A DNA stretch of 64,000 nt from Ignatzschineria indica (GCF_003121925.1 NZ_QEWR01000002.1:124001-188000); one strand, 5' to 3'. Shown: positions 11,501 to 26,128, numbered from the stretch's first letter. Translations and numbers: made by a program. The notes: a model not told the origin generated them from the sequence alone.

Positions 11501-11796
11501 TGTTTTTCACCACTTTCTATAGAATAGCGGCTCTATTTGCGAGGCTAAGACAAAACTAGAGCTGCTTTCATCTCTACAATGATGATATCTCTTGTTTTTA
11601 AGATCATTTATGTGCAATATTGATTGTTTATCTGAATAAATTTGGATAAATATATTGGCCGGATATGGGTATATTAGATCGATCTAATCGGTGAAGCGTT
11701 AATAGGGTAAGATAACGAAAGATGTAAAAGATAGAACAGAAGAAGATAGAATAAAGATAAAGAAAGATATATGAAGTCTGTATGGAATAACAATAT
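11501..11796. other. Intergenic region upstream of waaA
   Basis: Purine-rich near its end, with repeated AGATA/AAGATA units (11710-11770) just before the waaA start. No gene is supported. Confidence 0.4.
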
Positions 11797-13077
11797 ATGA
11801 TAGTTTTGACACTCTATAGGTTGTTGTGGTGGGTTCTTTTACCCATTATTATTGTCACTCGGCTTTTTCGAGATTGGCGCTCCCCATTAGGTGTACGTTC
11901 CTTTTTACATCGCTTTGGTTTTCATAAATTGCCGGCAGCTGATCTAGTGATTCATGCTGTTTCATTGGGAGAAGTGCGTGCCGTCACCCCATTAGTTCGA
12001 AGATTACTACAAGAGAAGCAGTACTCGATCCTTTTTACTGCAACCACTTTAACCGGTAGTGATCAAATTGTTCGCACATTTAAGAAAGAGATCGCCTCTG
12101 GAGCGCTTTATCACTCCTATCTGCCACTCGATTTTGGTCCTTCTGTTTCTCGCTTTCTGGCGCAGGTAAAACCTAAAGCGATTCTGATTATGGAGACCGA
12201 GATTTGGCCTAATTTAATCTATCAAGCAGGAAAGCGTCACATTCCTCTGCTTATTATTAGCGCATGTCTCTCTGATCGTTCTTATCGTCGTTATCAAAAA
12301 ATTGCTCCAGCGATGCATCGGCTCTTGAAGTCTGTGGATGTTTTAACACAGACGGATGAAGATACCTTACGCTTTGAAGTTTTGGGAGCGAAATCGGTAG
12401 AGCGGATGGGGAATATTAAATATGATCTTACCGTTTCAGATACCCTCTATCAAAAAGTAGAGCCTTTAGTAGCACAGCGCTCGCCTCGCTCGATCTATTG
12501 GATCGCTGCAAGCACTCATGAAGAGGAGGAAGAGATTGTTGTTGAGGCCTATATTAAGGCGCGTCGCCGAGCACCGCATCTTAAATTAATTTTGGTACCA
12601 CGCCATCCTGAGCGCTTTCAAGAGGTGCGCTATCTATTAGAGGAGTATGCAGATGCGCATGATTTTAAGATCTCTATTCGCAGCGAAGGAGATCTTTTAA
12701 TGCTCAATCCAAATGCAGATATTTGGCTGATCGACACTTTAGGAGAATTACTACTCTTCTATCTCTTTGCTGATATTGTGACGGTTGGCGGTAGCTTTGT
12801 CCCAATTGGTGGGCATAATATCTTAGAGCCGGCCTATTTTGCTAAACCAATTATTGTTGGGCCCCATATGGAGGAGAATCGGGAGACCTTGTTCAACTTC
12901 CTTGAAAGTAGAGCATTGATACAGGTAGATGCAGATCAGCTAGCGGAGGTTGTCATCGACTTTGCAAATGATCCCTCTCTCCGTGAAAGTTACGGCGCTG
13001 CCGCACAGAAAACAATGGCTCAAAATCAAGGTGCTATTGAGGTTGTCATGGCAAAGTTGAATGAGCTTCTTGATTAA
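11797..13077 (+). CDS. waaA: 3-deoxy-D-manno-octulosonic acid (Kdo) transferase
   Basis: Membrane-anchored GT30 glycosyltransferase that adds Kdo to lipid IVA in lipopolysaccharide inner-core synthesis. Residues 1-25 form the N-terminal membrane anchor. The conserved HAVSLGEVRA motif contains the catalytic Glu59 (E60 in E. coli), and METEIWPN and GGSFVPIGGHNILEPA are present in the two Rossmann-like halves. The length, 426, matches E. coli (425). It is a single gene here. Whether it adds one or two Kdo residues cannot be read from the sequence. Confidence 0.94.
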   Translation: MIVLTLYRLLWWVLLPIIIVTRLFRDWRSPLGVRSFLHRFGFHKLPAADLVIHAVSLGEVRAVTPLVRRLLQEKQYSILFTATTLTGSDQIVRTFKKEIASGALYHSYLPLDFGPSVSRFLAQVKPKAILIMETEIWPNLIYQAGKRHIPLLIISACLSDRSYRRYQKIAPAMHRLLKSVDVLTQTDEDTLRFEVLGAKSVERMGNIKYDLTVSDTLYQKVEPLVAQRSPRSIYWIAASTHEEEEEIVVEAYIKARRRAPHLKLILVPRHPERFQEVRYLLEEYADAHDFKISIRSEGDLLMLNPNADIWLIDTLGELLLFYLFADIVTVGGSFVPIGGHNILEPAYFAKPIIVGPHMEENRETLFNFLESRALIQVDADQLAEVVIDFANDPSLRESYGAAAQKTMAQNQGAIEVVMAKLNELLD

Positions 13078-15737
<2,660 letters not shown>

Positions 15738-15845
15738 TAGCTAATCTTTAGTCGTTAAAGTTAGTCTCTAATAGTTAATTAAGCTATTAAGTAACTATTT
15801 AAGAAAAACAACTAAGAAGATTAATTAAGAAGATTAATTAAGAAA

Positions 15846-15876
15846 ACCCCAGCAAGTTTAACTTGTTGGGGTTTTT
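15846..15876 (+). terminator. Rho-independent terminator of icd
   Basis: ACCCCAGCAAGTT (15846-15858) pairs with AACTTGTTGGGGT (15860-15872), one G-U wobble, followed by five T residues. Confidence 0.9.
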
Positions 15877-15930
15877 ATATAGTTATCGTTAGTTGTCGTA
15901 GGGTACTATCGAGATAACTGTTATCGTGTT

Positions 15931-15958
15931 ATAACTCTCTCGATAGTGAGAGAGTTAT
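15931..15958 (-). terminator. Strong hairpin downstream of leuS
   Basis: ATAACTCTCTC (15931-15941) and GAGAGAGTTAT (15948-15958) form a perfect 11-bp stem with a 6-base loop. There is no T-run after it on the minus strand, so it is a weak terminator candidate. It lies next to the palindrome GATAAC-T-GTTATC (15913-15925). Confidence 0.45.
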
Positions 15959-15997
15959 TGGATAAAAATTACTGAATGAATAATGAGTACTATTGGA

Positions 15998-18583
15998 TTA
16001 ATTTGCAACAATATTCACTAAACGATTAGGCACGACAATAATTCGACGGATTTCACCTTCAATAAATTTAGCAGCATTCTCATTTGCAAGAGCTGCTTTT
16101 TCTATCTCCTCTTTTGAGGCAGAGGCTGGGACAATAATCTCCCCTCTTAAGCGACCATTAACTTGAACCATATATTTTACTTCATCTGATACGAGAGCTT
16201 CTGCAACAACCTCAGGAAGAGGGTGGTTGAGGATGTCATCACCAAATAGTGTTGTCCAGATTGTATGTGTAATATGGGGAACAATTGGGCTAAGTAGGCG
16301 AAGCATAATAGAGAAGCCTTCCTGCTTCACTGCTGCTTCATCTCTTGAGTCACCTAATTTACTCAAAGTATTGAGCATAATCATATTGGCAGAGATAACC
16401 GTATTAAAGTGGAATCGCTCATAATCGTAGAGTGCTTTCTTCAGCTCTTGATGAATCTCGCGACGTGCATCTTTAGCGCTCTTTTCTGTTAATGCTTCAC
16501 AGCTGAGGGTTAAATCTTTTAAGATCGCCTGATTCTCATAAGCGAAGTTCCAAACACGACGTAAGAATCGATCTGCACCTTCTAGCCCAGATGCTGACCA
16601 CTCAAGTGTCTGCTCAGGAGGAGAGGTAAACATCATAAAGAGACGCGAGACATCTGCACCATACTCTTTAACAATCGCTTCTGGATCAACCCCATTATTC
16701 TTCGATTTCCCCATTTTTTGGATACCGTAGTAGGTAACAGGTTTACCATCTGCTTTTAAGAAATACTCTTTCTCACCATTATTCTCACGAACTTCAACAT
16801 CTTTAATGTTAAACCATTCATAGCCTTTTGAGCTATGGCGGAAGAATGAAGGAGAGACAACCATTCCTTGAGTTAAGAGTGCTTTAAAGGGTTCAGGGCC
16901 CACTTTCTCAATATCGCCTAATAAACCTTCATTACGCATTAGCTTATGGAAGAAGCGTGAGTAGAGAAGGTGGAGGATGGCATGCTCAACACCCCCAATA
17001 TATTGGTCGACAGGAAGCCATGCTGTTGCCGCTTCAGGGTCGATCATTCCTTTCTCATAATTGCTACATGCAAAACGAGCGTAATACCAAGAGGACTCAA
17101 CAAAAGTATCCATCGTGTCAGTTTCGCGCTCAGCTGCACCACCACATTTTGGGCATGCTACATTTTTGAAAGAGTCTAATTTATTAAGAGGATTTCCACT
17201 TCCATCCGGAATGCAATCGGTTGGTAAGACTACAGGTAGATCTTTTTCAGGAACAGGTACTTCGCCACAGCTTGGGCAGTTGATGATAGGGATTGGGCAA
17301 CCCCAATAGCGTTGACGTGAAATTCCCCAGTCGCGTAAGCGATATTGCGTCTTCGGTTTACCTAAACCTTTAGCCTCTAATGCTGCGCCAATCTTACTAA
17401 AGGCTTCTTCAAAATTAAGACCATCAAACTCACCGGAATTGATCAATGTACCATGTTCTGCGAGTGACTCATGCCATGTATCGGTGCTGATGTCCCCATT
17501 TTCTGGTTTGATAACAACTTTGATAGGGAGGTTATACTTTTTAGCAAAGGCAAAATCACGAGCATCATGCGCCGGAACGGCCATTACCGCGCCATCACCA
17601 TAAGCCATTAAGACATAGTTAGCGACCCAGATCTCAACCTTTTCACCTGTTAGGGGATGAGTTGCAAACTCTCCGGTTGGCATTCCTTTAGCTTCTTGTG
17701 TAGCAAAGTCAGCTTCACTGGTGCCTGTTTTTTGACACTCTTTAATAAACTCTGCTAATTGAGGATTGTTTTCTGCTGCTTTTGCGGCAATAGCATGCTC
17801 AGGAGCGACTGCAACATAGGTAACACCCATCAATGTGTCGGGGCGAGTAGTGAAGACATTAAATTGCCCACCTTCATGGAGGAATGTTACCTCCATCCCT
17901 TCTGAACGCCCAATCCAATTTGCCTGCATTGTTCTGACTTGCTCAGGCCACTCTTCTAAAAGTGCGAGATCTTCCAATAACTCATCGGCATAATCGGTAA
18001 TTTTGAAGTAGTACATGGGGATCTCACGGCGCTCCACAAGTGCATCAGAACGCCAGCCACGCCCATCAATAACCTGCTCATTAGCAAGTACTGTTTGATC
18101 TACAGGGTCCCAATTAACGATCCCTTTTTTACGATAGATAACCCCTTTTTTATAGAGCTGGAGGAAAAACCATTGCTCCCAACCATAATATTCAGGATCG
18201 CAAGTAGAGAACTCGCGGGACCAGTCGAAGCCAAATCCAAGCTCTCTAAATTGTTTACGCATATAGATAATATTCTTCTGCGTCCAATCATTAGGAGAGA
18301 CCTTGTTATCGATCGCCGCATTTTCAGCCGGCATCCCAAATGCATCCCAGCCAATCGGTTGCATGACATTGTAGCCACTCATCTTTTTATAGCGGGTGAT
18401 AACGTCACCAATAGTGTAGTTACGGACATGGCCCATATGGAGTCTACCGGATGGGTAGGGGAACATCGAAAGACAGTAGTAATTTGGCTTATCGGTTTTA
18501 TCTTCTACTTTAAAAGAAGCATTCTTTTCCCAAAATTCTTGCGCTGATGCTTCAATTACGGCCGCTTCGTAGGTTGGTTTCAT
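15998..18583 (-). CDS. leuS: Leucyl-tRNA synthetase
   Basis: Class Ia aminoacyl-tRNA synthetase that charges tRNA-Leu. The 861-residue protein (E. coli 860) has the HMGH motif at 49-52, the CP1 editing domain with its TTRPDT threonine-rich motif near 245, a zinc-type CPxC pair (NCPSCGEV and ACPKCGG), and the tRNA-binding C-terminal domain. The second active-site signature reads KMGKS (623-627) instead of KMSKS. The start at 18583 fits the family N-terminus. It appears monocistronic; holA/lptE, which often follow leuS, are not here. Confidence 0.96.
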   Translation of the reverse strand: MKPTYEAAVIEASAQEFWEKNASFKVEDKTDKPNYYCLSMFPYPSGRLHMGHVRNYTIGDVITRYKKMSGYNVMQPIGWDAFGMPAENAAIDNKVSPNDWTQKNIIYMRKQFRELGFGFDWSREFSTCDPEYYGWEQWFFLQLYKKGVIYRKKGIVNWDPVDQTVLANEQVIDGRGWRSDALVERREIPMYYFKITDYADELLEDLALLEEWPEQVRTMQANWIGRSEGMEVTFLHEGGQFNVFTTRPDTLMGVTYVAVAPEHAIAAKAAENNPQLAEFIKECQKTGTSEADFATQEAKGMPTGEFATHPLTGEKVEIWVANYVLMAYGDGAVMAVPAHDARDFAFAKKYNLPIKVVIKPENGDISTDTWHESLAEHGTLINSGEFDGLNFEEAFSKIGAALEAKGLGKPKTQYRLRDWGISRQRYWGCPIPIINCPSCGEVPVPEKDLPVVLPTDCIPDGSGNPLNKLDSFKNVACPKCGGAAERETDTMDTFVESSWYYARFACSNYEKGMIDPEAATAWLPVDQYIGGVEHAILHLLYSRFFHKLMRNEGLLGDIEKVGPEPFKALLTQGMVVSPSFFRHSSKGYEWFNIKDVEVRENNGEKEYFLKADGKPVTYYGIQKMGKSKNNGVDPEAIVKEYGADVSRLFMMFTSPPEQTLEWSASGLEGADRFLRRVWNFAYENQAILKDLTLSCEALTEKSAKDARREIHQELKKALYDYERFHFNTVISANMIMLNTLSKLGDSRDEAAVKQEGFSIMLRLLSPIVPHITHTIWTTLFGDDILNHPLPEVVAEALVSDEVKYMVQVNGRLRGEIIVPASASKEEIEKAALANENAAKFIEGEIRRIIVVPNRLVNIVAN

Positions 18584-19137
18584 TCAAAAAAATCCTTTAT
18601 TTTATAGTCGTTTAATAAAGTTTAAATAGGGTTTAAATAGAGTTTAATCGTCTTTAAGCAGGATTTAAGTAGAGTTTTAATACTCAGTTTTTAATACTCA
18701 AATGTGCTTAACAAGCTTAATATTAATAATTTCGCTAACGATATCGTTAAATATTGTTTAAAGCTGCCACTAGACAGTTTGATACAGATTTTTTGATTAT
18801 ACATTTTAATCCTAGTTTAGGATCTAAATTCTAAATCCTAGATCTTGAATCTAGAAGGGATATCTATCAATGTATGGCGATGCATCTATCTTTGATACAT
18901 CAAATATATTGTTGCATCTGTATATTGGTATCAATTGTAGGTTTTAGTCAGCAGTTTTCGGGCAAATAGTCTAGGAAGCATGTAAAAACCGCCACTAAAG
19001 TAGTGTTGAAAATGGTGGTAATATGCCACTTTCTACAGCTATTTTTTGATTTCGTTATTATACACTATGTTTTGGCCCTTTTGTCCTATTAGCTCGGGAA
19101 CTTTCTAAGAAATGTTCAGTCGTTTCTTGGTGAATGT
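18584..19137. other. Long intergenic region between leuS and the ABC ATPase gene
   Basis: About 550 bases with no supportable gene. It has degenerate tandem units (GGGTTTAAATAGAGTTTAA-like, 18612-18670) next to leuS, a perfect 14-bp palindrome TAACGAT-ATCGTTA at 18736-18749, and repeated CTAGATCT/CTAGTTTAG words at 18812-18856. The leuS promoter lies on the minus strand within it. Confidence 0.4.
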
Positions 19138-19146
19138 TGTTATAAT
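19138..19146 (+). promoter_or_regulatory. Probable extended -10 promoter of the ABC ATPase gene
   Basis: TGT followed by a perfect TATAAT (19141-19146) lies 46 bases before the chosen start codon. There is no good -35 box at 16-18 bases, which is typical for an extended -10 promoter. Confidence 0.45.
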
Positions 19147-19191
19147 AAAGAGCTTGCCTTATCTTATTTGAATATTAGGAATCATCATATT

Positions 19192-19962
19192 ATGAGCAGT
19201 CAGCCTACGTTAGTCGTTGAAAATATCCATAAGTCTTTTGGGGATAGAGAGATCTTAAAAGGGATCTCATTGACCTTAAATAAGGGAGATGTTGTCTCGA
19301 TGTTAGGGGCTTCTGGCTCCGGTAAGAGTACTTTTTTACGGTGTATTAATTTATTGGAGAATCCAGATCAAGGAGAGATAACGCTCAATGGCGAGAAGCT
19401 CATTTTAGTACCTGGCCCTGATGGTTTAGTGGCAAAAGATCCTAAAGCGCTTCAGAAGATGCGTACTGAATTAGGGATGGTATTCCAAAACTTTAATCTT
19501 TGGGGGCATATGACGGTACTTGAAAATATGATCGAAGCGCCTATTCATGTTTTAGGACTCTCGAAAAAAGAGGCAAAAGAGCGCGCTTTAGCGCTTTTAG
19601 CTAAAGTAGGGATGAGTGAGCGAGTGAATGATTACCCTATTTCTTTATCAGGTGGGCAGCAGCAACGTGTTGCAATTGCGCGCGCTTTAGCGATGGAGCC
19701 GAGTGTTATTCTCTTTGATGAGCCGACATCAGCACTTGATCCAGAATTAGTGCATGAGGTATTAACAGTGATGCAAGATTTAGCAAAAGAGGGGATGACG
19801 ATGATTGTTGTTACCCATGAGATGGATTTTGCGCGTAATGTTTCTAATCGTGTCGTCTTCTTCCATGAAGGTAAAATTGAAGAGGAGGGCGCGCCCCATG
19901 AACTCTTTACGAATCCTCAGTCAGATCGCTTTAAACAATTTATTAAGCATTATAATCGTTAG
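19192..19962 (+). CDS. Polar amino-acid-type ABC transporter ATP-binding protein (HisP/GlnQ family)
   Basis: Cytoplasmic ATPase subunit of an ABC importer. From the ATG at 19192 the protein has 256 residues: Walker [10 protein letters not shown] at 39-47, a HisP-like insertion ([13 protein letters not shown]), the LSGGQQQR signature at 152-159 and Walker B ILFDEP at 173-178. The LVPGPDG-type insertion resembles HisP of the histidine/lysine/arginine transporter more than GlnQ. A frame from a TTG at 19168 is longer but the ATG fits the family start. No permease or binding-protein gene is adjacent, so it is an orphan and its partners must lie elsewhere. A terminator follows immediately. Confidence 0.88.
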   Translation: MSSQPTLVVENIHKSFGDREILKGISLTLNKGDVVSMLGASGSGKSTFLRCINLLENPDQGEITLNGEKLILVPGPDGLVAKDPKALQKMRTELGMVFQNFNLWGHMTVLENMIEAPIHVLGLSKKEAKERALALLAKVGMSERVNDYPISLSGGQQQRVAIARALAMEPSVILFDEPTSALDPELVHEVLTVMQDLAKEGMTMIVVTHEMDFARNVSNRVVFFHEGKIEEEGAPHELFTNPQSDRFKQFIKHYNR

Positions 19963-19996
19963 AGATTCTCCCTTTGAGGGTAAAGAATTACCAATT

Positions 19997-20019
19997 AAAG
20001 GCTCTTTGTGAGCCTTTTT
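19997..20019 (+). terminator. Rho-independent terminator after the ABC ATPase gene
   Basis: AAAGGCTC (19997-20004) and GAGCCTTT (20010-20017) pair around a 5-base loop and end in five T residues. Confidence 0.8.
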
Positions 20020-20039
20020 CATTTCTGATGTAGCATCCT

Positions 20040-20069
20040 GTTATAGAGATAACCGTTATAGAGATAATT
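20040..20069. repeat. 15-bp tandem repeat directly before the cysteine desulfurase start
   Basis: GTTATAGAGATAACC is followed by GTTATAGAGATAATT and then the ATG. The junction forms GATAAC-C-GTTATA (20048-20060), similar to palindromes at 13300 and 15913. Confidence 0.6.
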
Positions 20070-21749
20070 ATGAAATCAATATTAGAAAATTTTGGGATTG
20101 ATCCATTTATGAAACAGCGCAATAATCAGCAAGATCACGCTTTGCAAAAGAGATCAATAGGGAAGAGCGACTCTAAGTTACCGACTAAACCCCAATTTTC
20201 AGGAATTATCTATCTCGACTACGCTGCAACGACGCCGGTTGATCCTGAGGTGATCGACTCGATGGTCAGCGCAATGGAGTGTGATTGGGCAAATGTAGGA
20301 AGCCCTCATGAATTGGGGATGCTAACTAAACAGAGAGTTGAGGATGCGCTTTCAGAGATAGCGGCACATTTTAATCTCCAAAGAGATGAGATTATTATTA
20401 CAAGTGGGGCAACTGAGTCGATTAATCATGCGCTAAAAGGGGTATTGATGGCGCAAAAAAAACGGGAAATTATTACGACTACGATCGAGCATAAAGCGAC
20501 GGTTAATACTGTTCAAGCCTTGATGAAGCAGGGGTATCGAGCAAAGTTTATCGCACCTAATGCAGAGAGAACTATTACCGCAGAGATGGTTGAATCTGCC
20601 ATTACCGAAGAGACTGCACTTATTTCTCTTATCTGGGTCAATAATGAGACAGGCGATAAATTACCTGTTGAAGAGATTGCGCAGGTTGCACGCCAATATA
20701 AGATTCCGATCCATATTGATGCAACACAGGCAGCGCCCCATTTTCAATTTGATGCGACACAATTTGATCTAGTGAGTCTTTCAGCTCATAAATGTTATGG
20801 CCCTAAAGGAATAGGGTTACTCTATCGACGTGCATTTCCCAAGTTGCCGATGAAACCTCTCATTGATGGTAGCGGAGGACAAATGGCGTTGCGGGCGGGG
20901 ACGATGATGAATGAGTCGATTGTCGGATTTGCTAAAGCGCTTAATCTTATTGCTCAGCGTTGGGAAGATGAGCGTCATCGCTTAGTTCGATTAGAGAGTC
21001 TTCTTCTGAAGCAATTGCTCCCTTATGGCGTTGAGGTTAATAGTGCATCTCCTTTAGCTGAGCGAGAGCCGGGAGTATTAAATCTCTATATCCCTCATGT
21101 CCATGCAGATGCTTTAATGGCTTTAATTCCCAAAGTAGCAATTGCAAAGGGGTCAGCATGTAATAGTGATAGTTCGCTCCCCTCTTATGTATTAACTGAG
21201 ATGGGATATAGTCATCGACGAGCACTCTCATCAATACGAGTGAGTGTTGGGCGCTTTACAACAGAAGAGGAGGTCTTAACTGCCGGAAATTATTTGAGTG
21301 AAGCTATCGCATTTTTACAAAGTATTGCATTAGGAGAGTCGGCCGCATGGTATGGAGAATATAATCTTTATGATAGTGATGTCTCTTCCATTTTAACGCC
21401 GGAATTGGTGGCGGAAAGTTGTGAGGATTATCAGGAGAATAAAATACCTGCAGAGCCTCTACTTGTTATCGATGAACCTCACTATCAATTAGCGCTATAT
21501 GGCTCGGTAGATGCGCTTGAAGTGGATGATGGGAAGATCTTAAAGCTACAAGATATTACGGCAAAAGTGTATGGCGCACCTTTCTATTTAGCGCTCTTTA
21601 ATGAACTTGTTAAGACTTTAAGAGAATCGGCATTGACGCCTAATCTCTCATTAGAGACCCTTTTAGGGAGAAGAATTCCAGCACAATATCTACGTGACTC
21701 TCTACAAATTGAGAAGGCATTGCGGAATTTTGCCAATGAGTCTTTATAA
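20070..21749 (+). CDS. Cysteine desulfurase (IscS/NifS family) with an added C-terminal domain
   Basis: PLP enzyme of aminotransferase class V. The N-terminal 45 residues are a charged extension. The desulfurase domain spans about 46-415: YLDYAATTP at 48-56, the PLP lysine K241 in SLSAHKCYGPKG, and the persulfide-carrying Cys364 in KGSACNSD. IscS proteins are about 400 residues; this one has 559. The extra part (about 425-555) has segments that by eye resemble the IscU scaffold fold (LALYGSVDALEVDDGKI, then ITAKVYGAPF where IscU has FKTYGCGS), but the cluster-binding cysteines are missing. It is not next to iscR/iscU/hscAB, so a specialised sulfur-transfer role is possible. Upstream lie two copies of GTTATAGAGATAA. 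Confidence 0.82.
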   Translation: MKSILENFGIDPFMKQRNNQQDHALQKRSIGKSDSKLPTKPQFSGIIYLDYAATTPVDPEVIDSMVSAMECDWANVGSPHELGMLTKQRVEDALSEIAAHFNLQRDEIIITSGATESINHALKGVLMAQKKREIITTTIEHKATVNTVQALMKQGYRAKFIAPNAERTITAEMVESAITEETALISLIWVNNETGDKLPVEEIAQVARQYKIPIHIDATQAAPHFQFDATQFDLVSLSAHKCYGPKGIGLLYRRAFPKLPMKPLIDGSGGQMALRAGTMMNESIVGFAKALNLIAQRWEDERHRLVRLESLLLKQLLPYGVEVNSASPLAEREPGVLNLYIPHVHADALMALIPKVAIAKGSACNSDSSLPSYVLTEMGYSHRRALSSIRVSVGRFTTEEEVLTAGNYLSEAIAFLQSIALGESAAWYGEYNLYDSDVSSILTPELVAESCEDYQENKIPAEPLLVIDEPHYQLALYGSVDALEVDDGKILKLQDITAKVYGAPFYLALFNELVKTLRESALTPNLSLETLLGRRIPAQYLRDSLQIEKALRNFANESL

Positions 21750-21830
21750 GTGTGAAGGTTTAGGTAGAAAATAGAAACTATAAAAATAGAAATTGAAAAA
21801 GAAAAATTGAAAAAGAAGAGCTGAAAAAAG

Positions 21831-21859
21831 AGAAACCCCATTAAAAAAATGGGGTTTTT
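21831..21859. terminator. Bidirectional terminator between the desulfurase gene and pgsA
   Basis: AAACCCCAT (21833-21841) and ATGGGGTTT (21849-21857) form a 9-bp stem; T-runs follow on both strands, so it can end both converging transcripts. Confidence 0.8.
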
Positions 21860-21908
21860 CATTAATATGAGATTTTTTGAAGTTTTTTATCTTCTATCTA
21901 TTTCGCGC

Positions 21909-22463
21909 TTATCTTACTCGTAAGACTTTCCAAGTTGAGTAGAGATATTGCATCATTGACCAGAGTGTTAAAGCGGTTGCAATAATTAAGAAGATAATGC
22001 CGAGTTCATAGAGAGGTATACCGAAAAGAGGTTTTTCGTAGAGGATAAAGGTAATTGCCCCCATCTGAAAAGCCGTTTTCCATTTGCCGATCCAAGAGAC
22101 TGCAACGACCCCTCTCTCTCCCATACTGGCCATCCACTCTCGAAGTGCAGAGATAGTGATTTCACGGCTGATAATAATCATTACAGAGAGTGTGAGATAC
22201 CACTTATGGGGATCATGATCGATAATTGCAATGAGCGCTACTGCAACAAGGAGCTTATCTGCAACAGGATCTAAAAAGGCGCCAAAACTAGAGGTTTGGT
22301 TCCATTTTCTCGCAAGATAACCATCTAGCCAATCTGTTAATGAGGCGGCCATAAAAAGGAGCGTCAATACAATATTTTTATTGGGAGTATCGAGAAAGTA
22401 ACAGAGAATAAAGACAGGAATCGCAACGACTCGTGTCCAGGTGATGAGGCTAGGAAGGTTCAT
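21909..22463 (-). CDS. pgsA: CDP-diacylglycerol-glycerol-3-phosphate 3-phosphatidyltransferase
   Basis: Integral membrane enzyme of phosphatidylglycerol synthesis. The CDP-alcohol phosphotransferase signature D-G-x2-A-R-x8-G-x3-D-x3-D is complete in residues about 47-70 (DGYLAR ... GAFLDPVAD). Four to five membrane segments are predicted, and the 184-residue length matches E. coli (182). It converges on the desulfurase gene across a bidirectional terminator and is divergent from guaB. The usual uvrC neighbour is absent. Confidence 0.93.
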   Translation of the reverse strand: MNLPSLITWTRVVAIPVFILCYFLDTPNKNIVLTLLFMAASLTDWLDGYLARKWNQTSSFGAFLDPVADKLLVAVALIAIIDHDPHKWYLTLSVMIIISREITISALREWMASMGERGVVAVSWIGKWKTAFQMGAITFILYEKPLFGIPLYELGIIFLIIATALTLWSMMQYLYSTWKVLRVR

Positions 22464-22581
22464 ACTTAGATTAACTCCTCGAGAACATTTTAATAGGCAC
22501 CTCGGTTATTATAACAAACTTTTTTAAAATTTATTTAATTGCGCAAAAGCCCCATAAAATCTAGCAAGAGCTATTTTTTTT

Positions 22582-22590
22582 TGTTAAAAT
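22582..22590 (+). promoter_or_regulatory. Possible extended -10 promoter of guaB
   Basis: TGT-TAAAAT lies 39 bases before the guaB start in the otherwise T-rich divergent spacer. No convincing -35 is seen. Confidence 0.35.
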
Positions 22591-22604
22591 AAGCCACTTT
22601 TTAA

Positions 22605-24089
<1,485 letters not shown>

Positions 24090-24383
24090 TCACGACTCTC
24101 ATTACTATTATCATCATAACTATATCAGCCATGCATGTTAATTATGAGTATATGAGTATATGAGTGTATGGATTATCCACTTATGAGCTGTGAAAGATGG
24201 GAAGATTAGTATTAAAGCTCTCTTTAGAGCTTCTCAATCACTTCTGATTCTCATGCTTATTAGCAAGTATTCTATATTTGCAAGAGTGATTAAAAGTGGT
24301 GATTTTAGTTGGGTAATTTCTATAAAATAGTGGATAATAGAAGAGTAAAGTAGTTTGTAGATTCGCATTTGCGAATTTGCGCT
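24090..24383. other. Intergenic region downstream of guaB
   Basis: Contains tandem GAGTATAT units (24143-24165), a short hairpin AAGCTCT-CTTT-AGAGCTT (24215-24232) that may be a weak guaB terminator, and an inverted repeat ATTCGCA-TT-TGCGAAT (24361-24376). No gene is supported; two minus-strand frames here lack coding character. Confidence 0.4.
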
Positions 24384-24415
24384 AAAAATCTCGGGGAGAG
24401 ATCCTCGAGATTTTT
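24384..24415 (+). terminator. Terminator-like hairpin between guaB and lysS
   Basis: AAAAATCTCG (24384-24393) and CGAGATTTTT (24406-24415) form a 10-bp stem ending in a T-run. It is symmetrical and could work in either direction. It lies 170 bases before lysS, so it could also be part of a leader. Confidence 0.55.
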
Positions 24416-24585
24416 GAGTTTTTAGAAAAACGAGCAAAATACCGGCAATGAGGTTCTTCAGGGTCTTCTTTTGACCCATAAAGAGAGGAGAACTCAATTG
24501 TTGCAACTAAGATGGGGTGAAAGGATTGAATCGAAGAAGTCATCCTTTCGGATATTGTAAACCATGATTTAAAGTAGAAGATATA

Positions 24586-26100
24586 ATGACAAAAGAGACT
24601 GTAGTGAACGATCACGAGCATAATGAGAATCATCTAATTACAGAGCGCCGCGAAAAGCTTGCGAAGATTCGTGAGTCGAAACCGGTGGCATTCCCTAATC
24701 ACTTTAGAAAAGATACCGATGCAAAAGCACTTCATCAAGAGATGGAAGGGCTTGATCGTGAGGCGCTAAAGGAGAAGGGTAAGATTGTTAAGATGGCCGG
24801 TCGTATCGTTGCTAAGCGTCTTTTTGGTAAGGGTGGTTTTATCAGTCTGCGTGATCAGACCGGTGATATTCAGATATTTGTGAATACCAGTTTAATTGGG
24901 GTTGAGGCCTTTGAAGAATTTAAGACCTGGGATATTGGTGATATCGTTGCCGTAGAGGGTGAAGTCTCTCGCTCAGATAAAGGGGAATTGACCGTAAGAG
25001 CGAATCAGTTAATTTTATTAACAAAATCGTTGCGCCCATTGCCGGACAAATTCCACGGGTTAACTGATGTTGAAGCACGTTATCGCAAACGTTACCTCGA
25101 TCTTATTATGAATGAGTCCTCCCGTGAGACCTTCCGTAAACGCAACTTAATTTTACGAACCATTCGTAACTTTATGGATGAGTGGGGTTTTGAAGAGGTG
25201 GAAACACCGATGATGCACCCTATTCCAGGCGGTGCGAATGCACAACCCTTTGTAACGCATCATAATGCATTAGATATGGAGTTTTATCTTCGTATTGCAC
25301 CGGAACTCTATCTTAAGAGATTAATTGTTGGCGGTATGGAACGAGTCTATGAGATTAATCGTAACTTCCGCAATGAGGGTGTCTCTACACGCCACAATCC
25401 TGAATTTACAATGATGGAGTGGTATTGGGCATATGCAGATTACAAAGATATGATGGATATGACTGAGGCGATGATGCGTAAAGTTGCCATAGAGGTGAAT
25501 GGCTCGACAGAAGTTCCTTATCAAGGATATACATTAGATTTTGGCAAGCCATCATTGAGAATGACGGTCCAAGAATCTATTTTGAAATATTGTGAAGAGG
25601 CGAAAGATTATGACCTTGATACAAGGGAAGGGGTTGCGGCATTAGCAGATCTTTATCACATTAAATATCAAGATAGTGATTGTTGGGGCAAGATTTTAAT
25701 GGAGATTTTCGATGAGAAGGTTGAAGAGAATCTAATGCAGCCAACCTTTATCACAGGTTATCCACTTGCAGTATCGCCCTTGGCAAGAAAGAATGATGAA
25801 AATCCATTAATCACGGATCGTTTTGAGTATTTTATTGGTGGACGAGAAGTCGGTAATGGCTATTCGGAGCTTAATGATGCGGAAGATCAGCATGAGCGCT
25901 TTATCTCTCAAGTGGCAGATAAAGAATCAGGAGATGATGAAGCGATGCATTATGATAAAGATTTTGTAACGGCGCTTGAATATGGTATGCCTCCGACAGG
26001 TGGAGAAGGAATAGGTATCGATCGATTAGTGATGATCTTTACAGATTCACCATCAATTCGTGATGTATTACTCTTTCCCCATATGCGTATGCGTGATTGA
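24586..26100 (+). CDS. lysS: Lysyl-tRNA synthetase, class II
   Basis: Class II synthetase charging tRNA-Lys. The 504-residue protein has an N-terminal anticodon-binding OB-fold (about 65-155, beginning [15 protein letters not shown]) and the class II core with motif 2 [20 protein letters not shown] near 262 and motif 3 [12 protein letters not shown] near 475. prfB, the usual upstream neighbour in gammaproteobacteria, is not present. The stop codon lies within a tandem TTGATTAG repeat. Confidence 0.96.
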   Translation: MTKETVVNDHEHNENHLITERREKLAKIRESKPVAFPNHFRKDTDAKALHQEMEGLDREALKEKGKIVKMAGRIVAKRLFGKGGFISLRDQTGDIQIFVNTSLIGVEAFEEFKTWDIGDIVAVEGEVSRSDKGELTVRANQLILLTKSLRPLPDKFHGLTDVEARYRKRYLDLIMNESSRETFRKRNLILRTIRNFMDEWGFEEVETPMMHPIPGGANAQPFVTHHNALDMEFYLRIAPELYLKRLIVGGMERVYEINRNFRNEGVSTRHNPEFTMMEWYWAYADYKDMMDMTEAMMRKVAIEVNGSTEVPYQGYTLDFGKPSLRMTVQESILKYCEEAKDYDLDTREGVAALADLYHIKYQDSDCWGKILMEIFDEKVEENLMQPTFITGYPLAVSPLARKNDENPLITDRFEYFIGGREVGNGYSELNDAEDQHERFISQVADKESGDDEAMHYDKDFVTALEYGMPPTGGEGIGIDRLVMIFTDSPSIRDVLLFPHMRMRD

Positions 26101-26128
26101 TTAGTTGATTAGTTGATTAATTGATTGA
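26097..26128. repeat. 8-bp tandem repeat across the lysS stop codon
   Basis: TTGATTAG, TTGATTAG, TTGATTAA and TTGATTGA follow one another; the lysS TGA is inside the first unit. The repeat therefore supplies the end of the gene. Confidence 0.7.

Noticed and set aside
18095-18547. 150-codon plus-strand reading frame inside leuS
   Set aside because: It lies opposite the conserved HMGH region of leuS and shows no independent signals.
24234-24633. Two minus-strand frames between guaB and lysS
   Set aside because: They run across a hairpin and into lysS, lack ribosome binding sites and have no protein-like composition.
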